From SAR86 cluster bacterium (GTDB lineage Bacteria > Pseudomonadota > Gammaproteobacteria > Magnimaribacterales > D2472): a stretch of 24,347 bases of DNA. Below the pieces are notes generated by a model. The model was not told the DNA's origin. It saw nothing but the letters and a program-made list of their open reading frames with translations, and did not search any database. Positions within the stretch are counted from its first letter, which is position 1. Each line of letters begins with the position of its first letter. Both the position numbers and the translations under genes were made by a program. Location of the stretch: the NCBI GenBank assembly GCA_016779505.1, contig JADHNM010000010.1, positions 1 to 24,347 on the forward strand, given 5' to 3'. Below are positions 15,363 through 20,955 of the stretch, in pieces.

Positions 15363-16448
15363 ATGGGTTTTAAATGTGGGATTTTAGGCTTGCCTAACGT
15401 GGGTAAGTCAACTTTGTTTAATGCAATAACAAAATCCTCTATTCCAGCAGAGAACTTTCCGTTTTGCACAATTGAGCCTAATCTTGGAATAGTTAATGTT
15501 CCAGATAAGAGGCTTGATAGCATCAATAATATTGTAAATTCAGCAAAAGTAATCCCAACCACCATGAGCTTTGTGGATATTGCTGGACTTGTAAAAGGCG
15601 CTTCGAAGGGCGAAGGTTTAGGAAATGCATTCCTATCTAATATTAGAGAAATGAATGCCCTCCTCCACGTAGTTAGGTGTTTTGATGATGAGAATGTTGT
15701 GCATGTTGACGGCTCAATCAATCCACTAAAAGATGTCGAAACTATTAATCTTGAGTTAATTTTTGCAGACCTTGAAGTTCTTGAAAAAAGAGAGCAAAAG
15801 TTAGAAAAGCTAATCAGATCCGGAGATGGGGATGCAAAGAAACATAAAGAAATAATTGAATCTCTCAAAGAGCTTATGGAAAATGGAAATTTGCCGAGGC
15901 TGGATAGGTTTGAAGCTGAAGAGATAAAATTTATTGAAAGCATGAATTTGCTTTCAACAAAACCAATGGTATTGGTCGCAAACTTATCTGATGATGCTTC
16001 AAAGAATCATCTTGATGATATAGAAAGTTATGCAAATATCAATCACATCAATATTATTCCTGCTGTGATTAAAGTCGAGTATGAGCTAGCTACTTTGGAG
16101 GAAGATGAACAAGCAGAATACCTGGAATTGCTGGGAATGGATGAGCCTGTATTAAACAAAATTATTCTTGCGGGATACAAGCTCCTGAATCTAGAAACAT
16201 TTTTTACCTCTGGGCCAAAGGAATCTAGAGCTTGGACAATGCGTCAAAACTCTTTAGCACCTCAAGCCGCTGGCGTTATTCACACAGATTTTGAAAGAGG
16301 TTTTATTAAAGCTGAGGTTATTTCATATGAGGACTTTATTAGATGTGGAGGAGAATCTGGAGCTAAGAGAGATGGGAAATTAAGGCTTGAAGGAAAGGAT
16401 TATATGGTAATGGATGGCGACATCATTCACTTCAAATTTAATGTTTGA
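15363..16448 (+). CDS. ychF: Ribosome-binding ATPase YchF (Obg-family/OLA1)
   Basis: YchF is a conserved Obg-like P-loop NTPase that associates with ribosomes and is linked to stress and redox control. The 361-residue protein has G1 GLPNVGKS (9-16), the switch stretch NFPFCTIEPN (31-40), G3 DIAG (72-75), a helical insert (about 130-185) and a C-terminal TGS domain (about 278-361, with HTDFERGFIKAEV). The base-specificity motif, NxxE in studied YchF proteins (NVNE in E. coli), reads NLSD at 207-210 here. Relatives prefer ATP because of this altered motif, so the Asp is notable. The start ATG is one base after the pth stop. It is the last protein gene before tRNA-Met. Confidence 0.96.
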   Translation: MGFKCGILGLPNVGKSTLFNAITKSSIPAENFPFCTIEPNLGIVNVPDKRLDSINNIVNSAKVIPTTMSFVDIAGLVKGASKGEGLGNAFLSNIREMNALLHVVRCFDDENVVHVDGSINPLKDVETINLELIFADLEVLEKREQKLEKLIRSGDGDAKKHKEIIESLKELMENGNLPRLDRFEAEEIKFIESMNLLSTKPMVLVANLSDDASKNHLDDIESYANINHINIIPAVIKVEYELATLEEDEQAEYLELLGMDEPVLNKIILAGYKLLNLETFFTSGPKESRAWTMRQNSLAPQAAGVIHTDFERGFIKAEVISYEDFIRCGGESGAKRDGKLRLEGKDYMVMDGDIIHFKFNV

Positions 16449-16472
16449 CTTCTAAATCAAGTTCTTTATCAT
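16445..16472 (+). promoter_or_regulatory. Candidate promoter for tRNA-Met
   Basis: TTGACT (16445-16450) and TATCAT (16467-16472) are each five-of-six matches to sigma70 hexamers at 16-base spacing. They place a start point about three bases upstream of the tRNA. The -35 overlaps the ychF stop codon. A dedicated promoter would allow strong tRNA expression independent of the upstream operon. Motifs seen; activity inferred. Confidence 0.5.
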
Positions 16473-16482
16473 TTCACCACTT

Positions 16483-16559
16483 GGCTATGTAGCTCAGATG
16501 GTTAGAGCACAGCACTCATAACGCTGGGGTCGGTGGTTCAATTCCACCCATAGCCACCA
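16483..16559 (+). tRNA. tRNA-Met (anticodon CAT), elongator type
   Basis: The acceptor stem is GGCTATG (16483-16489) with CATAGCC (16549-16555), discriminator A (16556) and encoded CCA (16557-16559). D arm GCTC/GAGC, anticodon loop CTCATAA with CAT at 16517-16519, and T arm GGTGG-TTCAATT-CCACC are all intact. The first base pair is a true G-C, so it is not the initiator. It resembles E. coli elongator tRNA-Met (GGCTA start, GGGGTC variable region) more than the lysidine-modified tRNA-Ile2, which also has a CAT anticodon. The innermost anticodon-stem pair (31-39) is A with C rather than Watson-Crick. Confidence 0.95.
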
Positions 16560-16578
16560 TTCACGATCAGTTATCAAG

Positions 16579-16611
16579 AAAAAAAGAAGATCAGATAATG
16601 TAATTATCTGA
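16579..16611 (-). terminator. Intrinsic terminator after the second small membrane protein gene
   Basis: On the minus strand a perfect 9-bp stem TCAGATAAT/ATTATCTGA with a 3-base loop (plus-strand positions 16591-16611) is followed by TCTTC and a run of seven Ts (16579-16585). The stem is AT-rich, so it is moderate in strength. It lies 18 bases beyond the small-gene stop. In the plus direction no T-run follows, so it would not efficiently end the tRNA-Met transcript. Confidence 0.6.
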
Positions 16612-16629
16612 GATTTGACAATCTTATTT

Positions 16630-16866
16630 CTACTGTTCTTTTTTAAAGAATATCAAAATTATTATTAGAGATACTAATACTAATAAAGCATCTTCTCCAA
16701 GCATACTTAAAATATCAGTAACATTTTTGTAAACATCCCCAACAAATGGAGTAGTTGGACCAAAAATAATACCCAGTAATAGCGAAACTGCTACAAGAGG
16801 TAATAATAATTTTAATAACTTGTTAAAAAAAGCAGTAAGTTTTGTAAGAGAGTTATTAAGATTCAT
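16630..16866 (-). CDS. Small two-helix membrane protein of unknown function (paralogue B)
   Basis: I do not recognise this 78-residue protein. It has a lysine- and asparagine-bearing N-terminus, a hydrophobic segment at about 17-36 ending in IFG, a short polar centre (about 37-57, with VYKNVTDILSML) and a second hydrophobic segment at about 58-74 followed by KKEQ. Positive charges at both ends suggest a membrane hairpin with both termini in the cytoplasm. Its layout, an F-G pair after helix 1, and a V-x-x-N-[IV]-T stretch match the gene just upstream (16927-17145), so the two look like diverged duplicates. The ATG lies nine bases after the T-tract of that gene's terminator and has no Shine-Dalgarno, so expression is probably low and dependent on read-through. 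It is followed by its own terminator. Small holin-like or structural roles are possible; none is supported. Confidence 0.7.
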   Translation of the reverse strand: MNLNNSLTKLTAFFNKLLKLLLPLVAVSLLLGIIFGPTTPFVGDVYKNVTDILSMLGEDALLVLVSLIIILIFFKKEQ

Positions 16867-16874
16867 TATTTTAT

Positions 16875-16908
16875 AAAAAAGCTAGAAAGGGCCTAATGAC
16901 CCTTTCTA
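16875..16908 (-). terminator. Strong intrinsic terminator between the two small membrane protein genes
   Basis: On the minus strand a perfect 9-bp stem, TAGAAAGGG pairing with CCCTTTCTA around an 8-base loop (plus-strand 16883-16908), is followed after GC by six Ts (16875-16880) and further AT. The stop of the upstream gene is 18 bases before the stem. This is the best terminator in the window. Its T-tract ends only eight bases before the ATG of the next small gene. Confidence 0.85.
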
Positions 16909-16926
16909 ACATAGATTAAGCAATGC

Positions 16927-17145
16927 TTATCTGTTTACTAAGCTATATAGAACAGCTAATACAAGTAGTCCTACAACACCGCTAGAAGCTAACGACTCGA
17001 CTAAAGAAGTAATGTTTCCAATTACATCTAGCCCCATCATATCACCGAAAGCAAGGCTTCCAACGATACCAAGTCCTAAGATACCAACGATAACACTAGT
17101 CAGATTACTAACTAGGTCGCTTAACATTCTAAATGCATTATCCAT
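16927..17145 (-). CDS. Small two-helix membrane protein of unknown function (paralogue A)
   Basis: I do not recognise this 72-residue protein. It has a short amphipathic start (MDNAFRMLSDLV), a Gly-rich hydrophobic segment at about 14-34 (IVGILGLGIVGSLAFG), a central polar stretch (about 35-52, with VIGNITSLVESL) and a second hydrophobic segment at about 53-70 ending in NR. The ATG has a strong Shine-Dalgarno (AGGGGGA, plus-strand 17150-17156) at good spacing, directly preceded by a stable leader hairpin, and the gene is followed at once by a strong terminator. Those signals together suggest a short, stable, well-translated mRNA. It is related in layout to the downstream gene (16630-16866). 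The pair lies between tRNA-Met and pnp, where I know of no conserved gene. It could be a lineage-specific envelope protein or a toxin-like peptide; I cannot decide. Confidence 0.78.
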   Translation of the reverse strand: MDNAFRMLSDLVSNLTSVIVGILGLGIVGSLAFGDMMGLDVIGNITSLVESLASSGVVGLLVLAVLYSLVNR

Positions 17146-17147
17146 AA

Positions 17148-17204
17148 TTTCCCCCTATGGTTTGCACGGTTAGTTAACCTATGAAACCATAAAATGAAAT
17201 TATG
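17148..17204 (-). promoter_or_regulatory. Leader hairpin, Shine-Dalgarno and candidate -10 of small gene A
   Basis: Reading the minus strand, CATAAT (17199-17204) is a five-of-six -10 match whose start point would be near 17191-17192. From exactly there the RNA can fold: 8-bp stem TATGGTTT/AAACCATA (17184-17191 with 17156-17163), a 4x4 internal loop, then GGTT/AACC with a 4-base loop. The stem ends where the Shine-Dalgarno AGGGGGA begins. No -35 stands out. This is the arrangement of a 5' stabilising or translation-controlling stem-loop. The rest of the gap up to pnp (17205-17316) holds an AT-only palindrome at 17282-17296 and a weak repeat before a seven-T run (17222-17228) that might help end the pnp transcript. 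Confidence 0.5.
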
Positions 17205-17316
17205 AACAAGAAAGATGTGATAAAAAAATTTCTAGATTTGACATTTAGTAAATTTATCTATCACTGATATAAATAATAATTCTTATATATTATAAGTATT
17301 GATGATTTTATAATGG

Positions 17317-19404
17317 CTACTGCTCTAATACTTTTTTAGATAGTTTCATTTTTCCTCGATCAAATCCAATTAATTTGACCTTAATAACATCACCCTCGCT
17401 AAGAACATCGGAAACATTCTCAACTCGCTCAGAGGAAATCTCGGAGACATGAAGCAGTCCATCCTTTCCAGGTAAAATATTTACAAAAGCACCAAAATCT
17501 ACAATCTTGACGACTTTTCCTTCGTAAACTTTATCTAGCTCAGGATCTTCTATTATGCCTTCAATGATTTCAAGAGCAGCTTTCATAATTGATTGCGTTT
17601 CACCAAATATAGTAACAACGCCATCATCATTCACATCTACAGATGCACCTGTATCAGCCTGCATACCCTTAATTACAGCGCCGCCTTTACCAATAATCTC
17701 TTTTATCTTGTCTTGATGTACGGTAATTTTTTTCATCGCAGGAGTATTATCAGACAATTCTTTTGGAGCAGAAATCACAGCATTCATTTTTTCTAAAATA
17801 TGCATCCTGGCATTTTTTGCTTTTTCTAATGCAGATTCCATAATTTCAGCTGTAATACCTTGAACTTTAATATCCATTTGCAGTGCAGTAACACCATCTT
17901 TAGTGCCAGCAACTTTAAAATCCATATCGCCAAGGTGATCTTCATCACCCAGGATATCTGTTAATACTGCAAAGCTATCTTCTTCTTTGATAAGCCCCAT
18001 AGCAATTCCTGCAACTGGATTTGAAATAGGAACTCCAGCATCCATTAGTGAAAGAGAAGTTCCGCAGACGGAAGCCATAGAACTTGATCCATTGGATTCG
18101 GTGATTTCTGAAACAACTCTCAAGGTATAACCAAACTCTTCTGGATTTGGAAGAACAGCTTTAATTGCTCTTTTTGCTAAGTTCCCATGACCGATCTCTC
18201 TTCGCTTTGGTCCAAGTGGCATGCCAATCTCTCCAACACTGTATGCAGGGAAATTGTAATGCAGCATAAAAGTATTTGATTCTTCGCCATTTAACCCTTC
18301 GATCCTTTGTGCATCTCTTGTTGAGCCAAGTGTAGCTGCAACTAATGCTTGAGTTTCACCGCGAGTAAATAAAGAGGACCCATGAACGCTTGGCAGAACA
18401 TTGGTTTCGACATAGATTGGTCTTACAGTATCTAGATCTCTTCCATCAATCCTAGGTTCATTAGACAAAATGCTTTTTCTAACCACATCTTTTTCCACTA
18501 ATTTAAAGGCATTCATTAATTTGCCTCTTTCCATTTCATCTAAATCTTCATGAGCTTCATTGATCTTTTCTCTAACAGAATTAATTGCATCCCCTCTATC
18601 AGCTTTATCTGCAATCTTGAATGCGCTCGCTATTTCATCTGTATAAGAATCAGCAATTTTCTTCTTAAATTCTGCCGTTAATTCATCTTCAGAAAACTCC
18701 CATGGAGTAGGATTCACTTTAGCTCTTAGTTCTGAGCAAGCTTTTATAACTTTTTGCATCTCTTGATGGCCATAAAGAACTGAACCCAACATCAAATCTT
18801 CGCTAAGTTCACTTGCTTCAGATTCAACCATTAATACTGCATCTTCAGTGCCTGCTACTACCATATCCAGCATGGATTTCTCAAGCTCTTCGGGGGATGG
18901 GTTTAATACATAATTACTATCTATAAAACCCACTCTTGCAGCCCCAAGAGGGCCCTGAAATGGAACCCCTGAAATTGATAGAGCTGCTGATGCTCCAATC
19001 AATGATGCTATATCAGGATTAATATTTTTATCTGATGATAAGACAGTACAAAAAATCTGTATTTCATTTTTAAAATCTTCCGGGAAGAGCGGTCTAATAG
19101 GCCTATCAATCAACCTAGAAGTTAAAGTCTCTTGTTCAGTTGGCCTGGCTTCCCTTTTAAAATATCCACCTGGAATTTTTCCAGCTGCATAAAACTTCTC
19201 TTGATAGAAAACAGCTAAGGGGAAAAAATCCTTCTTTGGGTCTGCTTCCCTTCTAGCTACCATCGTTGTTAATACAACTAGGTTATCAATAGTAACAATA
19301 ATGCTTGAAGTAGCTTGTCTTGCAATTTTACCAGTTTCAATCTTGACAGTTTTATTTCCGTATTCGAACTCTACGGATTGAGTATTTAATTTATTTTCTT
19401 CCAC
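17317..19404 (-). CDS. pnp: Polyribonucleotide nucleotidyltransferase (PNPase)
   Basis: PNPase degrades RNA 3' to 5' by phosphorolysis and is part of the degradosome in relatives. The 695-residue protein has two RNase PH domains (about 1-145, with GGYFKREARPTEQE; and about 320-545, with FTRGETQ, MPLGPKRREIGHG and HLGDMDFKVAGT), then a KH domain (about 555-615, GXXG loop IIGKGGAVI) and an S1 domain (about 620-690, VVKIVDFGAFVNI and DGLLHVSEIS). The start is GTG at 19404 with AAGGA seven bases upstream, 13 bases after the rpsO stop. rpsO-pnp is the usual pair at the end of the nusA operon. In E. coli pnp is autoregulated through its leader; the 13-base spacer here leaves little room for a separate leader promoter. 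Confidence 0.98.
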   Translation of the reverse strand: MEENKLNTQSVEFEYGNKTVKIETGKIARQATSSIIVTIDNLVVLTTMVARREADPKKDFFPLAVFYQEKFYAAGKIPGGYFKREARPTEQETLTSRLIDRPIRPLFPEDFKNEIQIFCTVLSSDKNINPDIASLIGASAALSISGVPFQGPLGAARVGFIDSNYVLNPSPEELEKSMLDMVVAGTEDAVLMVESEASELSEDLMLGSVLYGHQEMQKVIKACSELRAKVNPTPWEFSEDELTAEFKKKIADSYTDEIASAFKIADKADRGDAINSVREKINEAHEDLDEMERGKLMNAFKLVEKDVVRKSILSNEPRIDGRDLDTVRPIYVETNVLPSVHGSSLFTRGETQALVAATLGSTRDAQRIEGLNGEESNTFMLHYNFPAYSVGEIGMPLGPKRREIGHGNLAKRAIKAVLPNPEEFGYTLRVVSEITESNGSSSMASVCGTSLSLMDAGVPISNPVAGIAMGLIKEEDSFAVLTDILGDEDHLGDMDFKVAGTKDGVTALQMDIKVQGITAEIMESALEKAKNARMHILEKMNAVISAPKELSDNTPAMKKITVHQDKIKEIIGKGGAVIKGMQADTGASVDVNDDGVVTIFGETQSIMKAALEIIEGIIEDPELDKVYEGKVVKIVDFGAFVNILPGKDGLLHVSEISSERVENVSDVLSEGDVIKVKLIGFDRGKMKLSKKVLEQ

Positions 19405-19417
19405 GATTTTCCTTTTA

Positions 19418-19687
19418 TTAGCCTCTTAATTTAAGAGATTTAATGATGTCTTGATAGCTTTCTGGATTTTTTCTCTTAAGATAAGCTAAAAGCTTTCTTC
19501 TAAGGTTAACCATTCTAATAAGACCTGTTCTTGAATGATGGTCTTTTTTATGAATTTTAAAATGAGATTGTAATTTATTTATATTTTCGGTCAGAAGAGC
19601 GATTTGCACTTCTGGTGAGCCAGTATCGGTGTCACTATTCTGAAACTCTTTAACAATTTTATTCTTTTCTTCTTTTAACAAAGCCAT
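19418..19687 (-). CDS. rpsO: Small ribosomal subunit protein uS15
   Basis: uS15 is a primary 16S rRNA-binding protein in the central domain of the 30S subunit. From the ATG at 19687 the product is 89 residues, the standard length, with DTGSPEVQIALLT, HKKDHHSRTGLIRMV and RRKLLAYLKRK. That ATG has AAGGAG at proper distance. A longer in-frame reading starting at 19735 would add 16 residues not found in the family and would run through the leader hairpin, so it is rejected. It sits between truB and pnp, and a candidate autoregulatory leader lies just upstream. Confidence 0.97.
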   Translation of the reverse strand: MALLKEEKNKIVKEFQNSDTDTGSPEVQIALLTENINKLQSHFKIHKKDHHSRTGLIRMVNLRRKLLAYLKRKNPESYQDIIKSLKLRG

Positions 19688-19703
19688 GTTTATTTTCTCC
19701 TTG

Positions 19704-19738
19704 GATATGCTCCCTAATCTTCTCAAACCTTGCATATC
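19704..19738 (-). promoter_or_regulatory. Leader hairpin upstream of rpsO
   Basis: On the minus strand GATATGC (19732-19738) pairs perfectly with GCATATC (19704-19710) around a 21-base purine-rich loop. It ends three bases before the Shine-Dalgarno AAGGAG of rpsO. A GUUU in the loop could pair with AAAC directly ahead of the AUG, giving a pseudoknot reminiscent of S15 autoregulation in E. coli. S15 leaders are known to differ between phyla, so this is a candidate site for feedback by uS15. The repeat is seen; binding is inferred. Confidence 0.45.
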
Positions 19739-19777
19739 TAAAGTTTAAGATGGTGTAGCTTATTACTTATTTACTCA

Positions 19778-20620
19778 TTAAACAAGGTATTCATGTTTAA
19801 AGCCCTTGCTTGAATTTTTTCCGATTGCGATAAATTGATTGGCAGAATCATATACTCTTAATAAATTAGTATGATCAAGATCTATTTCAATTGATCTGCC
19901 ATGAAGAAAAGCCTTGCAATCCTTCTCATCTAATTTAATAAAATCTAAATCTTCAAAAGCTTTTTCTAATGAAATTAAGTCTTTTAACTTTATATCATCT
20001 AATGAACATGCTTCGGAAAGCGTAAATTTTTCCTGACTTGTTCTTGTTAGTCCTGATAAATGAGCTCCACAGCCAAGCTTAGCCCCCAAATCTCTGGCAA
20101 TAGATCTTATGTAAGTGCCCTTAGAGCATGAAATATCAAATGACACTCTGGGTAATTCTATTAAAATATTTTGAATATTTTTAATTAATATTTTTCTTGC
20201 TGCTTTTTCAACTTTAATACCATCTCTTGCATATTTATACATGGGTTTGCCCTTATACTTTAGCGCTGAGTAATTTGGAGGCAATTGATCGCTTTCACCC
20301 AAAAAAGTTAACAAAGATTCTTTTGCGTCTAGCCCACTGATATTCACTGCTTTTGATGATATTACTTCTCCCTCCGCATCATCTGTGTCAGTCTGAATAC
20401 CCAAAGTAACCTCAGCTCGATAAGACTTTTCACTCTGCAAAAGAAGAGATGCAAACTTTGTGGCCCTGTTTATTGCAATTATTAGAAGCCCAGTTGCCAT
20501 AGGGTCCAAGGTACCTAAATGTCCTACTTTTTTAAGATTAAATTTTTTTTTTAAAATTTGTACGACCCTTGATGAAGTAATGCCAGGATCTTTGTTAACT
20601 AGAAGAAAACCGCTAATCAC
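19778..20620 (-). CDS. truB: tRNA pseudouridine-55 synthase
   Basis: TruB makes pseudouridine 55 in the T-loop of nearly all tRNAs. The 280-residue protein starts with SGFLLVNKDPGITS and contains the catalytic motif GHLGTLDPMATGLL with Asp39, then YRAEVTLGIQTDTDDAEG (about 67-84), SALKYKGKPMYKYAR and CSKGTYIRSIARDLG, the full set of TruB motifs. The short C-terminal domain is present. Start is GTG at 20620, overlapping the rbfA stop by eight bases (GTGATTAG), so it is coupled to rbfA. Confidence 0.96.
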   Translation of the reverse strand: MISGFLLVNKDPGITSSRVVQILKKKFNLKKVGHLGTLDPMATGLLIIAINRATKFASLLLQSEKSYRAEVTLGIQTDTDDAEGEVISSKAVNISGLDAKESLLTFLGESDQLPPNYSALKYKGKPMYKYARDGIKVEKAARKILIKNIQNILIELPRVSFDISCSKGTYIRSIARDLGAKLGCGAHLSGLTRTSQEKFTLSEACSLDDIKLKDLISLEKAFEDLDFIKLDEKDCKAFLHGRSIEIDLDHTNLLRVYDSANQFIAIGKNSSKGFKHEYLV

Positions 20621-20954
20621 TTAATGAATTTAATAATGCGTCGATATTATTATACCTCTCAAGACTTTCATCATATTTAAATATGAGTTTTGGAACTCTT
20701 CTTATTTGCATAAATTTTGAGAGCTTGGATCTAATCATTGAAGAGAATTTTTCAAGAGATTTTTTGTCAGGAGAGTCAGAAATATCGCCGTTAATAATAG
20801 TATAAAAAACTTTGGCAACACCCAAATCAGATGAACATTTCACGTCAACTATATTTAGAAATTTGTAGCGAGGGTCTTTGACTTGAGAGGAGATGATTTG
20901 AGATATTTCTTTTTTTAAAAAATCTTCAATCTTCGGGACTCTTGCTGAAGACAT
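20613..20954 (-). CDS. rbfA: 30S ribosome-binding factor RbfA
   Basis: RbfA binds immature 30S subunits and helps mature the 5' end of 16S rRNA; it is important in the cold. From the ATG at 20954 the product has 113 residues with the KH-like core: RVPKIEDFLKKEISQII, VKDPRYKF, LGVAKVFYTI and the C-terminal LRxRxVPxLxF-like stretch (IRRVPKLIFKYDES). I prefer this start because it follows the infB stop by one base and matches family N-termini. An upstream ATG at 20990 would add 12 residues and overlap infB by 35 bases. It overlaps truB by eight bases. Confidence 0.93.
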   Translation of the reverse strand: MSSARVPKIEDFLKKEISQIISSQVKDPRYKFLNIVDVKCSSDLGVAKVFYTIINGDISDSPDKKSLEKFSSMIRSKLSKFMQIRRVPKLIFKYDESLERYNNIDALLNSLSD

Positions 20955-20955
20955 A

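Noticed and set aside
15341..15943. 200-codon frame on the minus strand within ychF
   Set aside because: It is a shadow of the strongly conserved ychF frame, with serine/phenylalanine-rich low-complexity composition and no family features.
16483..16559. tRNA-Ile2 (lysidine-modified CAT anticodon)
   Set aside because: Acceptor stem, variable region and overall sequence match elongator tRNA-Met, and tRNA-Met after ychF is the known order in Pseudomonas-type genomes.
16483..17145. Integrated element at the tRNA-Met 3' end carrying the small genes
   Set aside because: I found no repeat of the tRNA 3' end downstream, no integrase and no shift in base composition; simple gene duplication is enough.
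17238..17243. Exact TTGACA on the plus strand in the pnp upstream-gene gap as a promoter
   Set aside because: No -10 lies at 16-18 bases and the only downstream gene is antisense pnp; likely chance in AT-rich DNA.
17282..17296. Palindrome CTTATA-TAT-TATAAG after pnp as a promoter or terminator
   Set aside because: It is AT-only, has no T-run as a terminator and no -35 at the right distance; the TATAAT inside it would give an unusually long leader.
19418..19735. Longer rpsO reading frame with 16 extra N-terminal residues
   Set aside because: The extra residues are not in the uS15 family and are coded by the leader hairpin; the ATG at 19687 has a clear Shine-Dalgarno and gives the standard 89 residues.
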